64,000 bases of DNA from Tribonema minus (lineage: Eukaryota > Sar > Xanthophyceae > Tribonematales > Tribonemataceae): assembly GCA_017506865.1 (NCBI GenBank), contig JAFCMP010000041.1:1-64000 (forward strand). The letters are read 5' to 3'. Below the pieces are notes generated by a model. It was not told the origin of the DNA and searched no databases. It saw only the letters and a list, made by a program, of their open reading frames with translations. The number at the start of each line of letters is the position of its first letter. Position 1 is the first letter of the stretch. A program made the translations under genes and the position numbers. Shown here in pieces: positions 8,801 to 17,040 of this stretch.

Positions 8801-11188
8801 CCTGGCACTGGCGAGCACGACAGCGCGCGCATGCAGGCGTCTATGCACCAGGCAGTGCAGTTGCTGACATATGCCAAGCAGCAAGCTGAGTACGACACCG
8901 TGCGCAACGTCACCAGCGACGTGCTTGACTCCAACGGTCAGCGGCGCGACTTCTTTGCAACAGTTGGCCGCAACACTAAGGCCAAACAGGTGCACTCTAT
9001 GGACGGCCCCGCGCCGACCATTCGCGGCTGCACATACCGCCGAAACCTGCAGCCTAACATGGACGTGCGACCACAGGATGCTACGCAGGACCCGGCTGAG
9101 CACGCGCGCGCGGAGTACCTACCCTGGCATGCGCTGCGCGCCATTCACAGCTTCCCCACCTCGTACAAGTGGGATGCTCCAGAGCCGCCTGACGTCACTG
9201 CCTACTCACAGATGCTGGCGAACGCGGTGTGCCCGCAAATGGCGGACCTACTGGGGGGGATCCTGCTGCAGAGCGGATTGCTGCATGATGTCGTGGACCA
9301 GGCGGCGGCATCGTCGCTGCCAGATCCAGTACAAACCCTCATCAATTCTGGCACCCACCACGCTTTCGGCAAGTATGGAGTGGCTCTTGCACAGGAGGCG
9401 CGCAGACGTGTGGCGCGCGGAGCGCGCGCCCCTCAAGCACAAGCTGCTGCAGCTGCGGCGGCGCCGGCGAGCGCTGCGACGGCGGCGCCGGCGAGCGCTG
9501 CTGCAGCAGAGCCGGCAAGCGCTGCTGCGGCGGCAGCATATACAGGCATTGCGCGCAGTGCGCCGCGGGCTGCTGCCGCGGCGCCGCAGGGTGCCGCGCA
9601 GTCAGCGGCCGCGCCGCGGAGCTCTGCGACAAAAGAGACGTCTTCTGGCCCCCTACACGGCGACACTGCTGCTGCTGCGCAGGCAGCGGCTGCATGCCGG
9701 GGCGCTGCGGCGGCATCGGTGCCGGCTGGCACCGTGCGCGCTGCGGCCCAAGCTGCCTCAGGGGCGGCTCATAAGGAGGTCGCGCAGGCAACAGTTGCGC
9801 GACGGAGCGCTGCGACGGCAGCGGCGCCCGAGGGCGCCGCGCCAGTCGCGGCGCGTGCTGCTGGTGTAGCGGCTGCGTCGGCGCACGCCTCGCGCGCACC
9901 AGTGACACCAGGGAGTGCTGCAGCAGCAGCAGCGCCTGTGGGCGCCGCGCCAGCTGCAGCGCGCGCAGTCTCTTCGGTGGCGCCGGCGAGCGCCACCCAA
10001 GCGGCGGACGCGCAGCGGAGCGCTGCGGTGGCAGCGGCGCCTACGGGCGCCGCGCCTGTCGCGGCATACGCTGATTCTGCCGCGGCGCCGACCAGCGCCG
10101 CGCATGGAGTGGCAACTCAACAGAGCACTGCGGCAGCAGCGGCGCATGCTGGCGCTGAACCAGTCGCAGTGCACATGGCCACCGCAGTGGAGTGGGCGAG
10201 CTCCGCACAGGCGGCAGCGGCGCAGCAGCGCTCTGCAGCGGCAGCGGCGTCTGAGGACGCCGCGCATGCGGCAGCGGCTAGTGGGAGCAATGCTGCAGCG
10301 GCAGCATCAGTGACAAGAGATACAGCGGCGCAGCCCGCGCACGCGGCAGGCGCCGCCGCGGCGGCGCCAGCGCGCGCTGGGAGGGAGGAGGACATCTTTG
10401 TGCTGGACCTGCGCACTGACATTATGCGCTGCGAGGCGGAGCCGGAGGGTGACGCCGGCAGCAGCGCTGACGCGACTATTGCGAAGGGCGCAGCAGCCGT
10501 GCGAGAGGCGCTGCAGCAACACCTCGGTGAGGCCGTTGACTTTGAGCCTAGTGGGAGCGCAAAAGTACACATTCCTGACAGCGGCGGCTTAAGTTTGGGG
10601 TCATACGTTCACGAAGACCCTAAGGTTAATGCTGCTTTGGCTGAGGCACGCAAGCACTTGCCAGACTACATGCTGGCAGTGCGCGTTGACCTGCAGGGAT
10701 GGGACGTTGATCAGGTGGCGTGTTTGTGCCTACTGCTCGCTCAGTATAGCAGCAAAATGCTCTCAAAAGACAAGTGGGACATAGGGCATTGTAACACATT
10801 GCCCTTCCGCTTTGATCTCAAAGAGGGCAGCACACCGCACCATGACCGTCCATATAGGTACTCTCCTGCAATGACGGCTCTGGTCAAGGTCGAAATCGAC
10901 AAGCTGCTGGCTGCTGGCATCATCCGCCCTTCCAACTCTGAGTGGGCATCCCCAGTGGTGGCAGTGCTCAAGCCTGATGGCACTGCCCGAATCACCGTCA
11001 ACTACAAGAAGCTGAACGCCCAGACCAAGATCCCCCAGATCCCCATTCCCAACATAGAGGATCTTCTCAATAGTTTGGGGGGCTCAAAGGTCTTCACCAC
11101 CATGGACATCACCAGTGGGTACTTCACTAGTGCCATAGATGCAGACAGCATCCCCCTCACTGCCATGGTCACGTCGTTTGGTTCGTAG
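5711..11188 (+). CDS. pol: Pol part 1: Ala-rich linker, protease, C5-DNA methyltransferase, start of RT
   Basis: This frame is open from the Gag TAG to the TAG at 11186-11188, about 1825 codons, and no ATG marks a separate start. In order: Ala-rich ~70-aa repeats (about 5855-6650); an Asp/Pro/Thr-rich spacer; an aspartic protease with DTGA at 7586-7597 and the closing DIIIGRDH box near 7830; a full cytosine-C5 methyltransferase at about 8300-9280; a second Ala-rich block (about 9430-10380); then the N-terminal part of the reverse transcriptase (linker, LKPDGTARITVNYKKLN, MDITSGYF, ending at MVTSFG). The RT is cut off at 11181 by the inverted gag fragment and lacks its YIDD box. This portion could still give protease and methyltransferase but no polymerase. 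The residues before the break are repeated in full in part 2. Confidence 0.92.
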   Translation, partial: GCDPQPTPGWGGALGASSVTGGGSDALPPTTVRDAAAAAAPAGVAQAAVRATSAGATASAAQAADAQRSAAMAAAPSGAAPVAARTSGVAAPRRAAHAPEALRSAVAAAAPTDVAQAAARAASARVPVSAAQTADAQRSAAMAAAPSGTAPVAARAAGLAVPARAAHAPTAPRRAAAAAVSMDVAQAARAASSVAPSGAAQEDDAQRGVAMAAAPSGAAPVAARASGVAAPRRAALAPAAPRNAAAAAAPLGAALSAVHAASAAAASAAHAAAAQQSVTTAQLPLSAAAEEAPTNAAQAATARWRPAALAAPDGAAQSPATTTTTVQRWPILGRRKSSGARLRRARAERLQQEQRARQPVAPLSPIQELGTPAWRPVHAAAGHGVGAHASSQGGVRIPPAPAVSSCSTTTTATSAPATAPHLATAAAAATRHTTTPSSTPTSTLTSTATPTHSSRPPSAPLSGGDAAAAAHAADDAAFAAEQQRRLIALQRLHAFKVDGTAQPEPQRRMRSWAPAAETLGAIDEVLDGEAGLTAVEIAMAEEARTVERCFEILAMWAPEDGADDGAVLAYYAEVAAMEAAVLPVPQQASMPNVRGKLYTDVHSRFKARLRSARALRCKFSRDILWDTGASVTAIREQAFRKLVASGAIEQRDVHQLSKPRAVAGVDTSKKPQRVTHAVALHFEADGPDGVAFTQLALIVPHLPHDIIIGRDHISRHKWHASHSGSGPTYVYGEPSAEPTPSFSPKVPVYTYGEERDWVAVVRVATELDGLEHGVQTVWVQVMESDGITPVVSCPGELDTAHVTIAEEFLNHMYTRELTVGLHAKPVKLEQRGEPVSLPRGTVLGKARPLREVTDSVLERDPNARATAVDVYCGAGGLAEGLQPYLNVKLAVDSEERALRIYKENHPHTDVRRRDMADPSTRAELIADMRRLRAEVLLGGPPCQKFSTAGEGETALGMEHLYYMLEVAMGAETCRLLQIENVPGLRAAPELAEFLRCAAHGGFTVQQELVITGADSRIAQTRTRVFWLLGRPGTGEHDSARMQASMHQAVQLLTYAKQQAEYDTVRNVTSDVLDSNGQRRDFFATVGRNTKAKQVHSMDGPAPTIRGCTYRRNLQPNMDVRPQDATQDPAEHARAEYLPWHALRAIHSFPTSYKWDAPEPPDVTAYSQMLANAVCPQMADLLGGILLQSGLLHDVVDQAAASSLPDPVQTLINSGTHHAFGKYGVALAQEARRRVARGARAPQAQAAAAAAAPASAATAAPASAAAAEPASAAAAAAYTGIARSAPRAAAAAPQGAAQSAAAPRSSATKETSSGPLHGDTAAAAQAAAACRGAAAASVPAGTVRAAAQAASGAAHKEVAQATVARRSAATAAAPEGAAPVAARAAGVAAASAHASRAPVTPGSAAAAAAPVGAAPAAARAVSSVAPASATQAADAQRSAAVAAAPTGAAPVAAYADSAAAPTSAAHGVATQQSTAAAAAHAGAEPVAVHMATAVEWASSAQAAAAQQRSAAAAASEDAAHAAAASGSNAAAAASVTRDTAAQPAHAAGAAAAAPARAGREEDIFVLDLRTDIMRCEAEPEGDAGSSADATIAKGAAAVREALQQHLGEAVDFEPSGSAKVHIPDSGGLSLGSYVHEDPKVNAALAEARKHLPDYMLAVRVDLQGWDVDQVACLCLLLAQYSSKMLSKDKWDIGHCNTLPFRFDLKEGSTPHHDRPYRYSPAMTALVKVEIDKLLAAGIIRPSNSEWASPVVAVLKPDGTARITVNYKKLNAQTKIPQIPIPNIEDLLNSLGGSKVFTTMDITSGYFTSAIDADSIPLTAMVTSFGS
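5855..6650 (+). repeat. Ala-rich coding tandem repeats, block 1
   Basis: A ~207-210-bp coding unit (about 70 aa) repeats at least three times; for example the GCGATGGCAGC word recurs near 5921, 6131 and 6338. It encodes Ala/Pro/Ser sequence with spaced Arg. Units similar in composition and phrasing recur in block 2 at 9430-10380, so the protease-methyltransferase segment is bracketed by related linkers. Confidence 0.7.
8300..9280 (+). other. C5 cytosine-DNA methyltransferase domain inside Pol
   Basis: This domain transfers methyl groups from S-adenosylmethionine to cytosine C5. All the signature motifs are present in order: motif I DVYCGAGGLAEG at 8315-8350 (SAM binding); motif IV GGPPCQKF with the catalytic Cys codon at 8534-8536; motif VI ENV at 8645-8653; motif VIII QTRTR at 8765-8779; motif IX around TIRGCTYRR at 9017-9043; motif X ANAVCP at 9218-9235 (usual form GN.V.P). 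The region between motifs VIII and IX, where the target-recognition domain sits, is short (about 80 aa). The domain is about 325 aa, near bacterial M.HhaI size, with no added BAH, PWWP or ADD domain. All key residues are intact, so it looks catalytically competent. Its position between protease and RT means it would be released by, or packaged with, Pol. Confidence 0.95.
9430..10380 (+). repeat. Ala-rich coding repeats, block 2
   Basis: This is a second array of the Ala/Pro/Ser repeat seen at 5855-6650, here between the methyltransferase and the RT. It is a probable flexible linker in Pol. I see no domain in it. Confidence 0.65.
10325..11181 (+). repeat. 857-bp direct duplication, copy 1
   Basis: It reads identically to 11400-12256, offset 1075. 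It covers the end of Ala block 2, the spacer and the first third of the RT. The copy ends at the word GTCGTTTGG, which nearly matches the reverse complement of gag 5512-5520. Confidence 0.93.
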
Positions 11189-11399
11189 GCGCAAATTTCT
11201 GCACCAGTGGGCGTTGTACTGCTGCCGCTGCCCAACCTGCGTGGTTGAATGCCTCCGAGCATGCGCTGAACAGGTGATCACCGCCGCAGTTGTAGCACCC
11301 CAGCGCGTTACCCCGCGCCCGCTCCGAGCTGGTGAATTTCTCCTCCACCACTGCCAACAGAGCCATGGAGTTCAGTGTCACTGATTCACGCTGCTGCCT
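11182..11399 (-). repeat. Inverted fragment of gag inside pol
   Basis: This is the reverse complement of gag 5291 to about 5510 (zinc-knuckle region) with at most one or two differences at the junction. It lies between the two 857-bp copies and introduces the pol stop at 11186-11188. The left junction sits in a ~9-nt near-match (GTCGTTTGG against GTCGTCTGG), which suggests template switching onto the opposite strand. Confidence 0.92.
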
Positions 11400-12256
11400 G
11401 CGGCGCAGCCCGCGCACGCGGCAGGCGCCGCCGCGGCGGCGCCAGCGCGCGCTGGGAGGGAGGAGGACATCTTTGTGCTGGACCTGCGCACTGACATTAT
11501 GCGCTGCGAGGCGGAGCCGGAGGGTGACGCCGGCAGCAGCGCTGACGCGACTATTGCGAAGGGCGCAGCAGCCGTGCGAGAGGCGCTGCAGCAACACCTC
11601 GGTGAGGCCGTTGACTTTGAGCCTAGTGGGAGCGCAAAAGTACACATTCCTGACAGCGGCGGCTTAAGTTTGGGGTCATACGTTCACGAAGACCCTAAGG
11701 TTAATGCTGCTTTGGCTGAGGCACGCAAGCACTTGCCAGACTACATGCTGGCAGTGCGCGTTGACCTGCAGGGATGGGACGTTGATCAGGTGGCGTGTTT
11801 GTGCCTACTGCTCGCTCAGTATAGCAGCAAAATGCTCTCAAAAGACAAGTGGGACATAGGGCATTGTAACACATTGCCCTTCCGCTTTGATCTCAAAGAG
11901 GGCAGCACACCGCACCATGACCGTCCATATAGGTACTCTCCTGCAATGACGGCTCTGGTCAAGGTCGAAATCGACAAGCTGCTGGCTGCTGGCATCATCC
12001 GCCCTTCCAACTCTGAGTGGGCATCCCCAGTGGTGGCAGTGCTCAAGCCTGATGGCACTGCCCGAATCACCGTCAACTACAAGAAGCTGAACGCCCAGAC
12101 CAAGATCCCCCAGATCCCCATTCCCAACATAGAGGATCTTCTCAATAGTTTGGGGGGCTCAAAGGTCTTCACCACCATGGACATCACCAGTGGGTACTTC
12201 ACTAGTGCCATAGATGCAGACAGCATCCCCCTCACTGCCATGGTCACGTCGTTTGG
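11400..12256 (+). repeat. 857-bp direct duplication, copy 2
   Basis: Second copy of 10325-11181. Unlike copy 1 it continues into the rest of the RT (LYEWLRCPQG) without a break, so copy 2 is joined to the functional 3' part of pol. Confidence 0.93.
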
Positions 12257-15200
12257 CTTGTATGAGTGGCTACGGTGCCCACAGGGGGCAGCGGGGGCGC
12301 CAGGGCACTTTACACGCCTCATGCAGATGGTGCTTTCCGGCCTAGAGCGCGTCCAGCCCTACATTGACGACGTCATTGTGCACTCTACATCCACGGCTCA
12401 GCACCTCGACGACCTCAAAGCCCTTTTTCAGCGCCTAGAGCATCATGGGATGAAGCTAGCCCCCAGCAAGCTGCACATAGGGTGTAAGCACATCAAGTTC
12501 CTGGGGCACATTGTGGGCGTTGATGGCATCAGGCCAGATCCATCCAAAGTTCAAGCCCTACTTGAGATGCCCATCCCCTGCAACATCTCTCAGCTGCGTG
12601 CGTGGCTTGGCCTCGCAAACTACTACCGGCGATTTATTCAGAACATGGCCAAGCTGGTAGCACCGCTCACCCATCTGATGGCCAAGGGGGTGGACTTCAT
12701 AGTTGGCAGTGCTCAACAGCAAGCCATCCGCGAGGTCAACGAAGCCCTGGCGCTTCACACTTGCATGCAGTACCCCGACTACGCGCGCGCCAGCACAGGC
12801 GAGCGCCCCTTTGTCCTTGCCACAGACGCATGCAAGGAGGGCTTTGGCGCAGTGCTCTCGCAGGCCAACAACGACGGCGCGGAGCAACCGATCGCCTTCA
12901 CATCTCGCGCGACTCTACCCAATGAGCGCAACTGGTCTACTACCGACCTTGAAGCCGGCACCATCGTCTTCGGCATCAAGAAGTTCAAACACATCCTGTG
13001 GGGGACGCCGTTTGTCCTCTACACCGACCACCGCGCTCTTCAGTACATCGACAGCCTTCGCGAGCGCACCGCGCGCGGCGCGCGCTGGAGCGAGTTCCTC
13101 AGCGCCTTCAACATCACCATTCGCTACAAGAAGGGCGCGTCACACGGCAATGCCGACGGGCCAAGCCGCAATCCTGTCCCTGCTACACCACAAGATGCAG
13201 AGGAGAGCGAGCGCGAGCGGCTGCTCGAGGCGTACTGCCTGCAGGCCCACGAGTGGGAGCGGCTGGAGGCATTTGCAACAGCAGAGTACATCAACATCTG
13301 CACGGAGGTGGTAGCAGCGCTTCAAGGAGGGGGAGAGGAGCAGATTTCCGCGCTTGCTGAGGCGGCAGACGCTGAGGCGGGTGCATGGGAGTGCTTCGCT
13401 GAGCATCCTCAACTGGGCGTCATGACGCCTGGTGACTGGCAGCGAGAGCAGCGCGCAGATGCTCAGCTGGGGCCAATTTGCAACATGCTGCTTGGAGCAG
13501 GACTGCCAGCAGACGCGGCGCTTGCAGCCCAGGTACAGAAATGGGCCTTGCAGTGCAGCCTTGTCGTCTGCGGCAACGCTCAGCTCTTGGTGCACAACAC
13601 CCCCGAATCCCCGCTTCCACAGCTTGCCATTCCCCGGTCCATTAGGGATCAAGTTCTTGAGGCGATGCACGGCTCAGCTTGGGCAGGCCACCAGGGCATT
13701 AAACGCACAATGGAGCGCACCCGCGCGCACTGCTGGTGGCCCTCTTGGACCCTAGACGTCAACTACTGGGTTAATCATTGCTGGCCCTGCCAAGCGTTCA
13801 AGCACACCGGCAAGCTGTCTCGCTGGCCCACTATATGGCGCGAGAGGCCCCCCTACGCCTTTCATAGCCTAGCGCTTGACCACTTCGGCCCCCTACCCCT
13901 CAGTGCTGGCGGCTTCATGTACATACTGGTGGTGATGTGCCTGTTTTCGGGCTGGGTGTGGTGCTATCCCATCAAGCCTGGGGACTACAGTGCTGCTGGC
14001 ACAGCTGAAGTTTTAGTCAACCAGCACAGCACTCGTCACGGTCCCCCTTCTAAGCTCCTCAGCGACCGCGGCAGCCTCTTCATGGCAGAGCTTTCTCAAG
14101 CTGTCTACAAGCAGATGGGCGTCAAGAAGCTTTCCACTACCGCATACCACCCTGAGTGCAACGGCAAGTGTGAGCGTTTCATGCAGGAGCTAGCCCAGAT
14201 GCTCGCCATGTTAGTTGATAGTGCCAAGAACAATTGGGCGGACTGGCTACCTCATATCAGTTTTGCCCACAACACTGCCTACAACCGCGCCACCGGCGCA
14301 ACCCCCTTCCTTCTGGCTACTGGTCGCGAGGCCGCCGTCGCACTACACCTCATACTGGGCAAGCTTCAACAGCCCTTGGTCAAGCCTGGCACACATCCTT
14401 CAGTGTCACAGCTAGTGTTCGACATCCTTGAGCGGCAGCGCTCAGCCAACACCATTGCCAACCAACGTCATGCGCTGCGACGGGCTAAGGTGCTCCGCGA
14501 GAACACCGAGATCGCGGAGGCATTTGGACTACGTCAGTCGTTCAGCGCTGGTGAGCGAGTGTGGTACTACCATGTGCCGCGCACGCATACGGCATCTGCA
14601 GACACGGAGCCGGCACCAGTGGCGGGGGAGTTCAACAAGGCGAAGCGCACACTCTTTAGCAAGAAGCTCTTGGATAGATGGCATGGGCCCTATAGCATAA
14701 TATTAGCGGGCCCGGCGGAGAGCGGCGGGGAGCGTGTGCAGGCCGGGTGTCTTCTGGTGGACATCAACGGACGGCCTACGCGCATATCGATGCGCCTCAC
14801 CAAGAAGTGTCGCGACCCTAGCGACATGCGGCAGCAGCCGGAGACGTTGCCTGCGGGCTTCTCTCGCTACCTGCTGGCGAAGCACTGGAGCGGGCATTCA
14901 CCTGGCTCACTCTCTACTGACGACGTTGCTGCTCACAACTTCCAGCGGCACGGCGTAGAGGCGATACTTCAACATCGTGTAGCGGCGGCAGCGCGCGGGC
15001 GGGGGCACCGCCTACAGTACCTAATACGCTGGGAGGGTGCAACCAGCGGGGGGATAGTTGACTCGTGGGAGGACTCCGAGCAGCTAGATGAGTGCCCCCA
15101 AGTACTCGAGGAGTACTGGTCTACATTAAACAAGGCCATTGCCTGTCGCGACATTACAGTGGCGGGCTCAAACACTCAGGTGGTCAAGCGTCAGCTGCGA

Positions 15201-15596
15201 CGCGCCGTCAAGGCGCGGGGCGTTGGCGGCGTTCTGGCCCAATGTGGTGCGGGCTCGTATGAGCTTGCGCCTCTGGCGGAGGCGTTACTCCAGCCACCTG
15301 CGACATCGGTGTTGCAGAGTGCAGCTATCAGCGGACTGCAGCTTATGGCTGTTTTCAAGTTCACGGAGCCAAGCGGCGAAGAGCACCTTACTTGGTGTGA
15401 GGGCGAGCTCACAGGCGTAGTCTCAAAGGGGAAGACAAGGCGTACACAGATAGCTCATAGGGTGTTCTGGATTGTTGAAGGGGTGTATCAGACCCTAGTA
15501 CTGGACCCTAGCTTGTACAACACGCGCCCAGATGCATCGAATGGTTCTTGGTTCCTAGTTGGCACACAAGCCCAGCTGGAATCATTGCATGTGTAG
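11499..15596 (+). CDS. pol: Pol part 2: reverse transcriptase, RNase H, integrase, chromodomain
   Basis: This frame is open from 11384, with its first ATG at 11499, and ends at TAG 15594-15596. It holds a complete RT with YIDD at 12360-12371; RNase H with its first Asp (LATDACKEG) at 12825-12827; an integrase with an HHCC zinc region (about 13665-13795); and the DDE triad at 13878, 14064 and 14172 with exactly 35 residues between the second Asp and the Glu. A chromodomain follows at about 14955-15100 (YLIRWEG, SWEDSEQL). The last ~150 residues contain a segment of the type WCEGEL...HRVFWIVEG...GSWFLV, which resembles a Tudor-like chromatin-reader barrel; this last point is inference. RT-RNaseH-IN order defines Ty3/gypsy. 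In this rearranged copy the frame is cut off from gag and protease. Confidence 0.95.
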   Translation: MRCEAEPEGDAGSSADATIAKGAAAVREALQQHLGEAVDFEPSGSAKVHIPDSGGLSLGSYVHEDPKVNAALAEARKHLPDYMLAVRVDLQGWDVDQVACLCLLLAQYSSKMLSKDKWDIGHCNTLPFRFDLKEGSTPHHDRPYRYSPAMTALVKVEIDKLLAAGIIRPSNSEWASPVVAVLKPDGTARITVNYKKLNAQTKIPQIPIPNIEDLLNSLGGSKVFTTMDITSGYFTSAIDADSIPLTAMVTSFGLYEWLRCPQGAAGAPGHFTRLMQMVLSGLERVQPYIDDVIVHSTSTAQHLDDLKALFQRLEHHGMKLAPSKLHIGCKHIKFLGHIVGVDGIRPDPSKVQALLEMPIPCNISQLRAWLGLANYYRRFIQNMAKLVAPLTHLMAKGVDFIVGSAQQQAIREVNEALALHTCMQYPDYARASTGERPFVLATDACKEGFGAVLSQANNDGAEQPIAFTSRATLPNERNWSTTDLEAGTIVFGIKKFKHILWGTPFVLYTDHRALQYIDSLRERTARGARWSEFLSAFNITIRYKKGASHGNADGPSRNPVPATPQDAEESERERLLEAYCLQAHEWERLEAFATAEYINICTEVVAALQGGGEEQISALAEAADAEAGAWECFAEHPQLGVMTPGDWQREQRADAQLGPICNMLLGAGLPADAALAAQVQKWALQCSLVVCGNAQLLVHNTPESPLPQLAIPRSIRDQVLEAMHGSAWAGHQGIKRTMERTRAHCWWPSWTLDVNYWVNHCWPCQAFKHTGKLSRWPTIWRERPPYAFHSLALDHFGPLPLSAGGFMYILVVMCLFSGWVWCYPIKPGDYSAAGTAEVLVNQHSTRHGPPSKLLSDRGSLFMAELSQAVYKQMGVKKLSTTAYHPECNGKCERFMQELAQMLAMLVDSAKNNWADWLPHISFAHNTAYNRATGATPFLLATGREAAVALHLILGKLQQPLVKPGTHPSVSQLVFDILERQRSANTIANQRHALRRAKVLRENTEIAEAFGLRQSFSAGERVWYYHVPRTHTASADTEPAPVAGEFNKAKRTLFSKKLLDRWHGPYSIILAGPAESGGERVQAGCLLVDINGRPTRISMRLTKKCRDPSDMRQQPETLPAGFSRYLLAKHWSGHSPGSLSTDDVAAHNFQRHGVEAILQHRVAAAARGRGHRLQYLIRWEGATSGGIVDSWEDSEQLDECPQVLEEYWSTLNKAIACRDITVAGSNTQVVKRQLRRAVKARGVGGVLAQCGAGSYELAPLAEALLQPPATSVLQSAAISGLQLMAVFKFTEPSGEEHLTWCEGELTGVVSKGKTRRTQIAHRVFWIVEGVYQTLVLDPSLYNTRPDASNGSWFLVGTQAQLESLHV

Positions 15597-15766
15597 TCAC
15601 ACGGTCATGTGCTTGGTAGAGACCCCGGCGTGTGAGAGGCGTCGTGTGCGGCATGCCTTTGCATATTGACTGCGTTTGCACAGGAGTCATTGCAATGTGT
15701 AGCATTGGCTTGCGAGTCATGTTGCATATGTGTAGTGGGTCCCCCTTGCAGTACCCTTTCCAATCT

Positions 15767-15774
15767 AGGGGGGG
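15767..15774 (+). promoter_or_regulatory. Candidate polypurine tract
   Basis: AGGGGGGG ends 4 nt before the right LTR and is the expected plus-strand primer position. The 15597-15766 stretch before it is the element's untranslated 3' region and shows no gene. Confidence 0.55.
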
Positions 15775-15778
15775 TGAC

Positions 15779-15985
15779 TGTGGTGACACTGGATGTTGGA
15801 GTGTCACCTGTAACTGTTACGGTTGGCAGTTACGAGTTGTTCGTTGTGTTTGTTTGGCTCAGACAAGAGCAGCAGCCCCAGAATACACATAGCACAGTTC
15901 GGTCAGCTGTGTTGTGTGTGGGTGTCTTCTCTGCATTGTTCCCTGCACTTGCTGAAGTGTAGTACGGAGACTAGTTGTTTCATCA
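15779..15985 (+). repeat. 3' LTR
   Basis: 207 bp, read as identical to 2183-2389 including both hairpins. Confidence 0.95.
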
Positions 15986-15989
15986 CTTC
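15986..15989. repeat. Target-site duplication CTTC, right
   Basis: This is the matching copy of the 4-bp duplication. Removing the element and one copy restores an open reading frame across the recombinase gene. Confidence 0.8.
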
Positions 15990-16779
15990 ATGCCAGGACG
16001 ACGGGATCCCACAGCTCGCAAAGTGGGACTTGTCGGAGACGGAGAGCGCATTGGTGCACTGCGTTCTGCTGTTGTGCAGGCCGATGCTCGCCACAGGCGC
16101 CAAGAGCACTGCCCGCATGTTTCTCGATGCTGCCGGAGCTCCCGTGACACAGCGCTGGATCGAAACCAAGGTGGCAGAGGTCGGAAAGGAGTGGCTCGGG
16201 GTGCCAAGGCTTGGTCCGCACTCACTCAGGACGATGTGGGTGTCTTGGATGGTGAACAGCGGTCTCACCACAGAGGAGGACTTCAACAGCCTGGCTGCCT
16301 ACGTCCAAGTGTCTCGCTGCACAATGTTGGAGACTTATGTGACTCCCAGTCACAACGGCCCTGCGCAGCGCGTCGGGCAGCTGATGAGGGATGGAGGGCT
16401 CAACTCTCACGTGCCTCCGCCTACAGCACCTGCAAAGGGTGCGGACGATCGCTCTGAGCAGGATGAGGAGTGCGATACCTCCACCGCAGACACGGCGTCC
16501 ACAGCCGCTGCGTCCGACACGACAGAGGAGCAGATCGACGGAGGGGGTGGGGGGACCAAACCATACGGCAAGGCTCTGCGCACGAAACGCAATGCATACA
16601 TTGACAACATCACGCTTGCGGTCGGGGCGTACGGTGGCGACGCAAAGACAGCATTTGATGCCTTGGTCACAAAGCGCAAGCATGGCCAGCTGGGCGCTCA
16701 GGAGCAGTGGTTCAGGGAGGACGTCACTTTCTTCAGAGACCTAGACCTCCCTGCGTTCAAGAAGATGTGCACAAAGTGA
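15990..16779 (+). pseudogene. Tyrosine recombinase, C-terminal catalytic part
   Basis: This is the 3' part of the YR gene split by the retrotransposon. It carries the H-x-x-R box (HSLR, His codon 16219, Arg codon 16228), a following helix (LAAYVQVSRCTMLETYV) and the candidate nucleophile Tyr at 16336-16338, which is the expected order of a tyrosine-recombinase catalytic domain. After the catalytic core comes a low-complexity Asp/Thr/Ser/Gly linker and a basic C-terminal tail, ending at the TGA at 16777-16779. It has no start of its own. The frame is continuous with 660-2182 across the precise excision point, so the interruption is recent and the two halves were one gene. The 16780-17040 stretch after it holds no recognised gene. 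Confidence 0.75.
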
Positions 16780-17040
16780 AAGTGCCCTACTAAATGTCAA
16801 CTTTCTGTTCTACGTTTCTAGTCTCTCACTCTATTCTTGTCTTGTTGTTGATTGTAAGGCTGGCATGCTGCATACACGTTTGACAATTGCATGTTGTTAA
16901 CCCCTTCAGCATCAGCAGCAATCACCATGCGGCTGCCGCATCAAAGTTGACAGCACAAAAGCCGCCCTGCAGCAGTAGTAGATAACAAAGCAGCTCGACT
17001 GTAAATGGTGCGTGAAATTACGGTGGCATGTAATTTTTAA

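Larger units (their letters stand above)
2183..15985 (+). mobile_element. Ty3/gypsy LTR retrotransposon carrying a DNA methyltransferase
   Basis: This is a 13.8 kb chromodomain-type Ty3/gypsy element. In order it shows LTR, candidate primer-binding site, gag (2450-5710), in-frame TAG, protease, C5-cytosine methyltransferase, RT, RNase H, integrase, chromodomain, polypurine tract and LTR. The LTRs are 207 bp each, start TGTGG, end ATCA and read as identical, so insertion was recent. A 4-bp CTTC duplication flanks it and the target is a tyrosine-recombinase gene. The copy is rearranged: 857 bp (10325-11181) are repeated at 11400-12256 with about 218 bp of inverted gag sequence between them, which truncates the first pol frame at 11188. 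The element as it stands therefore cannot make one continuous Pol, although every domain is present. Methyltransferase-bearing retrotransposons have been described from dinoflagellates and Klebsormidium; membership of that group here is inference from domain content. Confidence 0.96.

Noticed and set aside
11475-11477. Start of the RT frame at 11475
   Set aside because: GTG, not ATG; the frame is open from 11384 and the first ATG is at 11499. In the ancestral element this was internal to Pol.
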